64,000 nucleotides of DNA from Mesorhabditis belari (Eukaryota > Nematoda > Chromadorea > Rhabditida > Rhabditidae). How positions within the stretch are numbered: position 1 is the first letter of the stretch; every line of letters begins with the position of its first letter. A model generated the notes under the pieces. That model made no database searches, was not told the origin of the DNA, and saw only the letters and a program-made list of their open reading frames with translations. Below are positions 1 to 9,800 of this stretch, piece by piece. Both the position numbers and the translations under genes were made by a program. Location of the stretch: positions 3,337,501 to 3,401,500 of the forward strand of contig CAUEEP010000737.1 of the NCBI GenBank assembly GCA_958450365.1. The letters run 5' to 3'.

Positions 1-173
1 ACAATGCGCGCTTAAATTTCAAAAAATAGCCCTGAATTTCAGCTATTTTTTGATACCAAAGACACATTTTTTGAAAGTACGGGCGCTTTAAAAAACAATG
101 AAATACTAAAAAACTTTTGCGACTACGCGACTGTACGAGGGGGAGTGGGGTACTATTACAGTATTTACGGTAG
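1..173. mobile_element. MITE family A, copy cut by window edge
   Basis: Right part of a short palindromic element. It contains the family's central hairpin (TAGCCCTGAA...CAGCTATTTTTTGATA) and ends in the shared terminal block ACTATTACAGTATTTACGG followed by TA. Four more copies lie in the window at 988, 1358, 3682 and 34149. No coding sequence; a non-autonomous DNA element of the TA-target type is the likely class (inference). Confidence 0.75.
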
Positions 174-423
174 CTTTATCCTCTTTGTTTCCTGCAAAAA
201 CAAACGCAAGCACATCAGAAAAACGCAAAAAGAATAAATGAAATGAACAAAAATGAAAAGAAATTAAATTTCACGCTAATTAGGAGGGGTACGGTAGTTT
301 TGCCACACTTTAAAGCGCCAACCGAGGGTTTTCTCGGAAAAGGGTCACAATTTTATCCTTTTTATGAATTCCATTTTTGAGAATTTCAAAATAAATATCA
401 AAATCAAAAGTTTAAAAACCTAA

Positions 424-822
424 AATAAACGTGAGCACGTGTGGCTGACTGGTTAAGTGTCTTTTATCTTAATCGGAAGGTCGAGGGTTCGAACCCCACA
501 TGCGACATGGTCACCCCCTTCGGATTTCCTTTCCCTTCGGGTTGAGAGGTTTTCTGGAGGGCAGTCTGGTGGTTGTGGCCCCAGTTCTTTAAAGTGACAA
601 GCCACTCCTTCATCGTCATCTTCCCTTCACCACCAAAAAAGCTATTTAGTTCCCCATTGAGCTTAGGGTTAGGGAGCCGTCTGTCATGACGTGGGTTAAG
701 TTAAGATATAGCCTAGTATTGTGTGTGTCGTTGTATTGTGATTGATATATTTCGTGTATGCGATAAATTCACCACTGGTAGCCCCAGTCGGTATTTAAAA
801 AAAAAAAAAAAAAAAAATAAAT
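424..822 (+). mobile_element. tRNA-derived SINE candidate with poly(A) tail
   Basis: Starts with a tRNA-like head (about 434-508) that carries a pol III A box (TGGCTGACTGG) and a B box (GGTTCGAACCC). The acceptor arm CACGTGT pairs with ACATGCG at six of seven positions. An unrelated body of about 280 bp follows and ends in an uninterrupted A-run at about 797-818. AAACCTAA occurs just before (416-423) and just after (823-830), a possible 8-bp target-site duplication. The anticodon arm is not foldable, so this is not a working tRNA gene. Head, body and A-tail together fit a SINE; only one copy is obvious here. Confidence 0.55.
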
Positions 823-987
823 AAACCTAATAGTTTCAAAATAGTTAAATATTAAATAAAAATATATTTTTAAAAGTTCAGTACAAGTATTGCACGTAAA
901 ATTGTGTGGAAAAAGTGATAAAAAGATTTTGCCTAACAAATTTATGTTTTAAAACGTAAAAGTTATTGATTTTTTTACTTAAATTTA

Positions 988-1253
988 CCATAAATACTGT
1001 AATAGTACCCCAGCCCCATAATGACGGTGCGGAGTGTTGCGTAGTCTAACTTTAAACGAGTTTTTCTCGACACTGGTTTATGCTACAATGCTCGTTTAAA
1101 TTTCAAAAAATAGCCCTGAATTTCAGCTATTTTTTGATACCAAAGACGCATTTTTTGAAAGTACGAGTGCTTTGAAAAAAATGAAATACTAAAAAACTTT
1201 TGCGACTACGCGACTGTACGAGGCGGGGTGGGGTACTATTACAGTAGTTACGG
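988..1253. mobile_element. MITE family A, full copy
   Basis: Flanked by TA, with inverted termini CCATAAATACTGTAATAG / CTATTACAGTAGTTACGG. The inside is palindromic, including the TAGCCCTGAATTTCAGCTA hairpin. Same order of subterminal blocks (TAATGACGGTGCGGAG, GCGACTACGCGACTGTACG) as the other copies. Confidence 0.8.
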
Positions 1254-1357
1254 TAGGTCTAATTCTCAGGTTATTGAAAGATACAAAAGTAGACAGATTT
1301 GATTAAACTAAAGACAAGGTTACGGTAGTTTTAGAGAAGTTTCCACTTTAATTATTA

Positions 1358-1620
1358 CCGTAAATACTGTAATAGTACCCCACCCCCATAATGACGGTGC
1401 GGAGTGTTGCATGGTCTAGCTTTGAACGTGTTTTTCTCGACACTGGTTTACGCTACAATGCACACTTAGTTATCAAAAAATAGCTGAAATTCAGGGCTAT
1501 TTTTTGATACCAAAGACGCATTTTTTGAAAGTACGAGTGCTTTGCAAAAAATCAAATACTAAAAAACTTTTGCGACTACGCGGCTGTACGAGGGAGGTGG
1601 GGTACTATTACAGTATTTAC
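1358..1620. mobile_element. MITE family A, full copy
   Basis: Begins TA|CCGTAAATACTGTAATAG and runs through the same palindromic centre to GGGTACTATTACAGTATTTAC, where the last bases of the right terminus are lost. About 100 bp from the previous copy, and in the same orientation of its asymmetric subterminal blocks. Confidence 0.78.
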
Positions 1621-3681
1621 TTATGTACTATTACAGTACAGTGATTGCAAGTAAAATTGTGTGGAAAAAGTGATAAAAAGATTTTGTCTAACGAATTTTA
1701 ATGCTTAATTCCCTTTAGAAATTCAAAGTTGTTCTAGATTTTGTTTTCTTAAAAAAACAATCAAATAAGTAACTAAAATTCAAAGAAATTTTCGAATTTC
1801 TCAAGTTTTCAGCAAATCAAATCAGATTTAAAGTTAAGAAATGAACTGAACCGAAATTCTCCCTTCCATTGTTTCTGCTTATCAACTCAAGAGCTCAAGA
1901 ACTCAAGAAAATTCTCTTCGAATTCTTATCGAATTCTTTTGATCTCCCGGACAAGCCTCAAAAAAAATTCTTTTTTTTTCATCTTTTATCAAAATGCCAA
2001 AAAACAGCTGTGCAAAAATGTCTTCTTCTGATTTCTGATTCGGGAATTCGTTAATCAACTTTGAGCAGGTGCGTAGGGAATTTGCTTATTGAGGTTTGTG
2101 TTTTCGAATTGATCACAAATCGAAACAACTAGGTGTACTTTGTGCGCAAAAACTCTGTAAACTGACCCTTTCAAGCGCACTAACTAGGGAAAGATCACAA
2201 ATCTAAAAAACCAGGTGTAAAAATGGATAAACTCGAAACAACCAGGATAAAATGCCACTTGGCGTGACCTTTTGAACGAGGTTCGTGCTTTAAAGCGTGG
2301 TAAAACTACCGTACCCCTCCAATTTGCGCGAAATTTCATTTTCATCTCATTTTGCGTTTTTTTCAACTAAAAAGTCGGGGTAGGCTAATTTCCGCAATTT
2401 TTTTTTTGCGCAACTCACCAAACTTTGTGAAATATGCCACCGTACTGGAACCGTATTAGTTCAAAAAAAGAACCGTATTCGAACCGTATTGGAACCGCAT
2501 TGGAACCGTATTGGAACCGTATTGGAACCGTATTGGAACCGCATTGGAACCGCATTGGAACCGTATTGGAACCATATGCAACTCGACTAAACGAGATTCA
2601 ATTTTTAGACATCTTTTTGAAATTTTCCTTAATTTCTTATCGTTTAAATGCTTAAAAGAATGGGATAAAATGTCATAAAAAGTCGCTTTTAATTATCAAA
2701 AACATTTGATTAATATAAAAAGAAAAAGGAAAAGAGGTTGAGATGTGGGGAATTGAAGGAAGGCAAAAAAAAAACTCTCGTCTACAGAGCACTATCCTCT
2801 CAGCCACGCAACCTCATTTCAAAGGATGGCGTGGAGGCGTCAAATAGAGATCAAAAATGCAACCAAAACTTGTAAGTCAGATATCTTGCGTTACAAGTCT
2901 TGAGGGGGAAAAACTAAAAGCAGATTCGAAAGCAGCGTGACCGATTCTACAGGGTGGCGCACAATTACTCGCATTACTCGCACTCATTTCAAATTCACAT
3001 TTTGAACTTTGATCCCTAAACTAAATTCATTATTTTCTAGTAAAAGTGAGCTAGATTTTGGAAATAATAAGTAAAAATGAGCAAATGAAGCTGGTTTTCG
3101 TTGATTTTGAGCCATTGAAACTAGTTACAAAAACCAGAAAATCGCGATTCCGCGGTAGGAAATGCGTGTCGCAACTTTGCAGCGCTTTAGCGAAGTTTAG
3201 AAACTTTTCTGATCAAATTCAGAAAACACATTACAGGAGAAATATTCAATTTGATAATAAAAAAGAATTAGATCGATTGATTGACTCTTGGCTAAGCTGG
3301 AGAATCGTGCTGGAGCTGGAGCTGGAGCTGGAGTGCGGGTAATTGTGTGCCACCTTGTATAAGATCGATTTGATCTCGTTTCAAAAAGTCACGCTAAGTA
3401 CTTGCCTTTCTCTAGTAAGTCTCGATTTTTCTCGTGCATTACAACTGTTGCAACAAGAAACGATAAGGTTTTTGTGCACCAGAAGGCTTGTGTTTCCAAA
3501 TTTGGACATAAAAGTACACAACGTGAATCTTTAGAGCTTTACTTTGTCACTTTTTAGCTGATTTCGCCGTTGGTGAGTTTACTAAAACGTGGAAACTTCT
3601 TGAAAACTACCGTAACCTTGTCTTTAGTTTAATCAAATCTGTCTACTTTTGTATCTTTCAATAACCTGAGTATTAGACCTA
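1621..3681. other. Intergenic, no gene seen
   Basis: AT-rich. Short open frames exist on both strands, but none shows domain-like sequence, splice-linked continuation or codon-like pattern. It holds an 11-bp minisatellite (2438-2570) and a short GGAGCT run near 3310-3335. Confidence 0.6.
2438..2570. repeat. 11-bp minisatellite
   Basis: Head-to-tail copies of TTGGAACCGTA, alternating with the variant TTGGAACCGCA. The GTTGGAACC core also occurs in the larger minisatellite inside the mariner element near 8.9-9.4 kb, so the two arrays may share an origin or only a composition. Confidence 0.9.
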
Positions 3682-3947
3682 CCGTAAATACTGTAATAGT
3701 ACCCCACCGCCCTCGTACAGTCGCGTAGTCGCAAACGTTTTTTAGTATTTTATTTTTTGCAAAGCACCCGTACTTTCAAAAAATGCGTCTTTGGTATCAA
3801 AAAATAGCTGAAATTCAGGGCTATTTTTTGATACCTAAACGCGCATTGTAGCATAAACCAGTGTCGAGAAAAACTCGTTCAAAGCTAGACTACACAACGC
3901 TCCGCACCGTCATTATGGGCGGTGGGGTACTATTACAGTATTTACGG
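3682..3947. mobile_element. MITE family A, full copy
   Basis: TA-flanked, with termini CCGTAAATACTGTAATAG / CTATTACAGTATTTACGG. The central palindrome TAGCTGAAATTCAGGGCTA lies near 3810. Opposite orientation to the 988 and 1358 copies, judged by the order of subterminal blocks. Confidence 0.82.
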
Positions 3948-4512
3948 TAATAATTAAAGCCAAGATTACGGTAGTTTAGAAAAATGGACACGTTTTAGAA
4001 AACGCAAAGAAAATGCTGAAGGAAATTTCGAAATTTGAAGCTATGAAGCTAAATATTTCGAGAAATGAAATTCGAATTGAGAAAAGGAAAACGAAAATCG
4101 CTCGAAAATCGGAAAAGCACTTGAAAGAGTTGAGAAAATGGCTTAAAAGATTGATTGACTTTTCGAAATTTCAAACCTCTAAACACAAATGCAAATTTCA
4201 AAAGCATAGAGAAGAGTTTAAGCCAAAGCAATTTTTGCATCACGGAGAATCCCCGTGCAGCTTATAAAGTTTCCCCTCATTGATCTTATCAGTCCTTCTC
4301 GTCACTTGGCACTCAGCTATTTTTGAGAAAAGCTTTCGAAACACACTTTCCGCTTTTCCACTCTTCTTGTACTGCTACTGGCACAAAGGTTTTCCAGGAT
4401 TGCATCAAGAATAGATTTCTTTTTTGCAAGATTCGAGATTGAATCCAAAGCTAAAACCTTACTGATATTGATCATCATTTGAAAATCTTTAAACTATGCA
4501 ATATGCAATACA

Positions 4513-4728
4513 ACCAAGTTAACTATATAAATATAATAATAATATAATGATTTGATCTGTCTTCGCACTTAGCGCAGATCACAACCCGCTTCCACATTTA
4601 CTGAGGCAGAAGTGTAGTTGTCGTAGCCGATGATACTCCGATGGCCGGGCTGGGGCGCTCGGAGGGGAACCCATGGGAGTCGAACCCACGACTAACCCGC
4701 GCCGACGTTGCTCACCAAGTTAACTATA
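4513..4728 (-). mobile_element. Short retroelement with 15-bp target duplication (SINE-like)
   Basis: A GC-rich insert (4528-4713) is flanked by exact 15-bp direct repeats ACCAAGTTAACTATA (4513-4527 and 4714-4728). Read on the minus strand it starts with a tRNA-T-arm-like stretch containing a B box (GGGTTCGACTCCC). It then contains GTTGTGATCTGCGC and ends in a TTATATTATTATTATA tail. The 3' part matches the 3' end of the LINE remnant at 37.3-37.7 kb (GTGGAAGC.GGTTGTGATCTGC). A SINE that borrowed the LINE 3' tail, or a heavily 5'-truncated LINE, would both fit. The B box favours the SINE. Confidence 0.7.
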
Positions 4729-5263
4729 GCCAAGTTAATTCAAATTGTTCTCTCGTTTGATTTATTTTCAAGTGACAAAATGGTTTCACAGGATTTAGAA
4801 TTTGTACCAAGAATACAGCCAAATTTAGGACAAAAATTTGTCCCAGGAATTTGGAAAAAACGCCGAAAACAGACGGAAATCGGCTCACTCGCTCAGCGTC
4901 CCTTTCCTTTAAAGATTCAAAAAGGAAAGCACCTTATACCGGTTAGGCAGAACGTAAGCGATTACACTGCACAAAGTACACCTCGATGCCCTTTTATATA
5001 GGGATTTTCTTTTGTTTTCTGTTTTTTAGATTGCCTTAAATGAAGAGATTGAGCTTAAATGAAAAGCCGAGGGTTTACGGGATCGGGAAATCTATTTCGG
5101 CTATTCATCTATGGTAAAATTGTTGGCTCTGTTTTGGCAAGATGTTTTTTTCGCGTTACAAACCATATCAACACTGTAACATTGTGATAAAGAATTGAAT
5201 TTATCTGAAGAAAAAAAAAACGTCTACTTTTCGGAATCTTTGTATTTTATTGCATTTCGAAGA

Positions 5264-5352
5264 TTCCCAAATCGATCAGAAGACGGCAGAATGATCGCCA
5301 CCAAGAAAAAAGGAGTTTTGTCTGATTTGTGACCTATGAAACGGTCATTGAA
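5264..5352 (-). pseudogene. Decayed stray copy of a sugar-transporter exon
   Basis: On the minus strand this reads KTPFFLVAIILPSSDRFG. It resembles the exon of the SLC2-type gene at 20228-20321 (QTIALLLVAITLPLYDQIG), with the nucleotide block ATGATCGCCACCAAGA shared almost exactly (GTGATTGCCACCAAGA there). No neighbouring SLC2 exons were found. It is either an old exon copy or a relic of a lost paralogue. Confidence 0.5.
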
Positions 5353-5443
5353 CAAAAGATAAAGCAAATACTCTATACTAGATAAATTTTGCAATTTCTT
5401 TTTCTCCAGTGTACAAGAAATTTCACAATTTCGATTCTAAATA

Positions 5444-5954
5444 TTGGGTTGATGCATAATTATCCGGACTTCTTTTATAAATGATTTTATTTAACAAAAA
5501 ATAACATAAATAGTTAGAAAAATATGTTTAATTGATTATTCTGGAGCATATTCACCGCCTACATCAATAACTGATTGCCATTTGCTTGGAAGACGATCGA
5601 TTCCACGAGCGAAGAATAAACGATCTTTGGAGGCAATCCACGCTTTAACATCGTCTATCAAGTCATCCAAATCGTTGTAGATCTTATTTGTTTGCCAATT
5701 TTTGAGCGATCGATTGACGTGGTAGTCCGTTGGGGCTTCTCCAGTTCTTTGAGATCGCGAAACGACTCTGCGGCAGACCATCCCTTTTCGAAGTGGTAGA
5801 GCATGATATGGCGAAGATGGATATGATTGTCGACACGCATTTTGTTCACTAAAGAATAACGAATATTTAAAAAAAAGAAATAGACAAAAAGCTTTCAAAA
5901 CAAAAAAGATACAAGCACGCAAAAAGAAGTCCGGATAATTATGCATCAACCCAA
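5444..5954 (-). mobile_element. Internally deleted mariner, 33-bp perfect TIRs
   Basis: TA target duplications flank perfect 33-bp inverted repeats starting TTGGGTTGATGCATAATTAT. On the minus strand the inside keeps the transposase N-terminus (HLRHIMLYHFEKGWSAAESF, helix-turn-helix region). In another frame it keeps the extreme C-terminus (LPSKWQSVIDVGGEY). The catalytic DDD/E core between them is missing. The element is therefore non-autonomous, about 0.5 kb against about 1.3 kb for an intact mariner, and would need transposase from elsewhere. The perfect repeats suggest a fairly recent insertion. Confidence 0.92.
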
Positions 5955-5979
5955 TATAATATTTCATTATGATGTATTA

Positions 5980-6174
5980 CTGTATTCTCTCTAGCACCCG
6001 ACCGAGCCGAGTTTGATGACGATTTTACAGTTTCCAACTCTTCGCAGAAGCTCAATACTCAAATCCCCGGCTAGATCTCATCGTCAGCTACATTTTCCGA
6101 CCCCACATCGATAGGTTCTGATAAGTGATTATCGAGATTTCAAGCAATTTAGGCAACTATTAGAGAGAATACGG
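5980..6174. mobile_element. MITE family B copy
   Basis: TA-flanked, starting CTGTATTCTCTCTAG and ending ACTATTAGAGAGAATACGG. The interior (GCCGAGTTTGATGACGA, CCCCACATCGATAGGTTCTG, CTCGTCAGCTACATTTTCCG) is shared with copies at 24976 and 25229. No coding capacity. Confidence 0.85.
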
Positions 6175-6305
6175 TATATGAAATTTTTCATGTCATTTAA
6201 ATCAAAAAATTTTTAATTTTCGTTAAACTAAAGATTTTTTAATCTGTTTTCAGATCCTCAAAGATTTCTCTTCATTTTGAGACGTAACTTTAGTGAATTA
6301 GTTGG

Positions 6306-6636
6306 ATTATCTAGTTAAAGTAATGCATGTACACTCGAGAGTATCTCTGCATGTATCTCTGCAAAGGTGCACAGTTCTAGAAAGGCAGCCTCCAGTTCAA
6401 GGACGATGTGATCAGATGGAAGACAGGCCTTTAGCTCCTCGTCAGTCACTCACTCCGTTAGAGGTTGCTCCCCAAGCTTCAAAGCATCGCAAGTTATTGT
6501 TAAACTCGGTGACAGCGTAAGATTTGAGAGTGGTGCTGAGTCGTGCAAGAAGTTCTATTCTAGCAAGTCGGCTTCGCGGCTGCAGGTGGAATTCCCTTTC
6601 TGTTAGTTTTATGGTGGTTTCAACTTCTCTGTGCAT
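6306..6636 (-). pseudogene. Unidentified broken reading frame
   Basis: The minus strand reads protein-like sequence in two adjoining frames: ARIELLARLSTTLKSYAVTE with CFEAWGATSNGVSD, then after a one-base shift near 6445, EELKACLPSDHIVLELEAAF and LCTFAEIHAEILSSVHALL to a stop. The amino-acid pattern (helical, balanced composition) looks coding, but I do not recognise a family. A tandem GAGTGAGTGAC at the junction could be the slippage site. It may be part of a lost transposon or host gene. Confidence 0.3.
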
Positions 6637-6888
6637 GCTTGATAAAAAGACTCAGCCATGGTCTTACTAAAAAAAACTTGCCGATCGAGTTCTCTAGGTC
6701 TCTGATTTCCCGAGACGTTTCAAATCTTTGACTCTAGATTCTTGCTCAGCGGGATATTCTAAAAGAGGACGAGCAAGAGGACACCATTAGATCCAGCTAT
6801 TTAATGCTTTGTGTGGGTGCCAGTTTTCTGTCGTTTTCCTGCAATCCTAAAGAAATCTTCAAAAAATCAATCGATTAGAGTTTATTGT

Positions 6889-9800
6889 TTATTCATTAGA
6901 AATAGGCATTTTTGTCTCGTTTCTCATTTCTCTAGTCTTCCCGCCCGTCTCGTCTTTCACTTTCATATCCATTGCCCAAAGCAGTACTTCAGCTGAACTG
7001 CAAAATGAATGATAGAAAGATTTTAACCCACCAGAACCCCAAAAGAGAAAAACACATCCACCAATGATTTGTAAAAGAGCTGAGACACCAAAAACGATCA
7101 ACCATTTGTTTGAGATTTCCTGAGAAAAATGACTATTAATGATTCGAAAAAGGAAAATTCACAAAATGATTGAGAAAAGTCAAAAGTAATGGGGCTCCAA
7201 GATTTCCCAAATTTCCCATGATTTGACCTAGAATTCTTGATTAAATAATAAGAATAACTCCAAAAAAAAGAAGTAAAGAATTTTGACTTGATCTCTAACT
7301 TTTAGCGGTAATAATGCCAGTGTAAGGAGGAGCGATTGTCACTTGTGAGACGACGTAACCCGGGGTTTGACACGAGAAACAAAAACCTGAAAGAATTGTT
7401 GTGAATTATGTCTGAGAGGTGACATTCAACATTTAAATGTTGAAATTTTGCCAACGTTTGGCCACGGATCACCGATTTGAGTTTTTAATACCAAATTAAT
7501 ACAAATCTATGCAATCTTTCTCTCTATTTCTCTCTTCAGACGTCGACATTCGTCATCTTCAGCGGACTGTGGATCTACAGATTCCAAAAATCCCTTTGCT
7601 TTGTCAAAGATTGTCAAAGAAATTGTGGCAAAGTTTCAAGAGATGGCTGTGGATGTGTTGCTGTGTACGAAGTACACAGCAACACATCCACAGCCTTTCT
7701 TTTACGAAGTAACTCCAATAAAATGGAGCCTACTTATTTAGCTAAATTGAAGTTTCTTTGATTCATTTCGATTTTTAGTTGAACGAACAGACTCTCTGGA
7801 CAGTCTAATAGATAAATAGCCTTAGACTAGAACATAGGAAGTCTACTGGATCTACTGAATCTAAGCAAGCAAGTCTACTTAATCAATCTCAAGGTTGGAT
7901 AAGAGATTTAGACTTACAGTAGGTACCTACAATACCTGTAAGGACCAGTGTAGTACCTACAATACCTGCAAGGACCAGTGTAGTACCTACAATACCTGTG
8001 TAGTACCTACAATACCTGTAAGGACCAGTGTAGTACCTACAATACCTGCAAGGACCAGTGTAGTACCTAAAATACCTAAAATAGCTGAAACGGAAGTCCA
8101 CTTGACAAGCCTTTTCCTCGATGCATTAAAAATGACGAATTAAATTAAATTGATCGAATCTAATCGACTAGTCGACCCTCGTTGTCCAAATTCTTCACTC
8201 ACCAGTCATTAAAAGAAAAGGAATTGAGAGGTAGGGTTTCTCAGAAGTAGGAATTGTGGCCAACAACAGCACACCGATCGCTGAACCAAATGAGCCTAAA
8301 GACAAGAAATTTCATCACAAATTATCATTAACAAACTGATTGTCTGAAAGATTTTTGATAGCTTTGTTGCATTGATTTCTTTCTCTCTTTTCAAATAATC
8401 CGAGAGAATTCCCATCGAGATTTTTGAGGTTAATTCCGCAAAAAACGGGATCATCGTGATAAAACCATTCTACAAAATGATATCCAACTTTACGACGAAA
8501 GATTACGATACCTTCTTCATTGATAATAATAAAACTTCTTTGAAATATGTTGGCAGAAAGGATTGATTCAAATTTTGAATAAAATTGGATGTCATCGAGC
8601 AAATGTTGCACGCTAAGACAGGTCTTGACCAAGAGATTTCCTTCCATGGCACAGAGTGGTGCTTCTAAAGTTTTTCTAGCATAAAGATCTATTAGGTTGG
8701 CTTATAAGTCTTGGTAACACATTGTTCTACTAGATTTTATAAATGACCTTTTGATTTGCTCGAAACAAAAGATGTTTTTCCTTCATTTTTCTATCATTTC
8801 AAGCCGATTTTGGTCTGTTTTCAAGTGCAAAAACTCGTTTTTCATAAAATACGATAAAAAAGCTACAAAGGCTGAATAGGGTTATCTTGAAAATTCAGGA
8901 TAATCTGTTCCGAAAGCGTTGGAACCAGGCGTTGGAACCGTTGGAACCATTCCGAAAGCGTTGGAACCAGGCGTTGGAACCGTTGGAACCATTCCGAAAG
9001 CGTTGGAACCGTTGGAACCATTCCGAAAGCGTTGGAACCAGGCGTTGGAACCGTTGGAACCATTCCGAAAGCGTTGGAACCGTTGGAACCATTCCGAAAG
9101 CGTTGGAACCGTTGGAACCATTCCGAAAGCGTTGGAACCAGGCGTTGGAACCGTTGGAACCATTCCGAAAGCGTTGGAACCAGGCGTTGGAACCGTTGGA
9201 ACCATTCCGAAAGCGTTGGAACCAGGCGTTGGAACCGTTGGAACCATTCCGAAAGCGTTGGAACCGTTGGAACCATTCCGAAAGCGTTGGAACCAGGCGT
9301 TGGAACCGTTGGAACCATTCCGAAAGCGTTGGAACCGTTGGAACCATTCCGAAAGCGTTGGAACCAGGCGTTGGAACCGTTGGAACAATTCCGAAAGCGT
9401 TGGAACCAGGCTCGGTATAGGCTTTCGGACAATACATCATTCCCAAATGCTTCGACCAAATCTCGATGGGATTTCGCGGCTTTTTTGCCCAGTTTGAAGC
9501 CGTGAAGTAGGCAGACGCGAACTTGATTTTTGAAGTCGGTCATCTAAAGCATATACCTAACTTTTTTGTGCCCTATCTATTGTTCAGAACATAGGTTTCT
9601 GTAGACCAAAACGTCTAAATTATGTCTTCGGATTGTCGCCTTGTTTCATTATCCGCCTTTGCGCCTCCATAAAAAACCATCGACAAAACATTTTCATAAG
9701 ATCCGAACGTTATTTTGTAGAAAAATAATAGGCTTTTCTAATGGAGCCTTTTGGATGTCAATTGAGAAATTTGTCATTTATAAAACGATTGTAGAACAAA

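Noticed and set aside
2434..2655. Plus-strand frame NRIGTVLEPYWNRIGT
   Set aside because: Translation of the 11-bp minisatellite.
3058..3534. Two adjoining plus-strand frames
   Set aside because: No domain pattern, no splice logic, and the end reads a GGAGCT repeat (LELELE).
4013..4267. Lysine-rich frames on both strands
   Set aside because: Composition-driven (AT-rich) and antisense to each other; no support for coding.
7889..8143. Repetitive frames on both strands
   Set aside because: Translation of an intronic minisatellite.
8863..9543. Long overlapping open frames on both strands
   Set aside because: They run over the 8910-9415 minisatellite, whose units lack stops; only the first 50 codons of the minus frame (transposase N-terminus) are real-looking.
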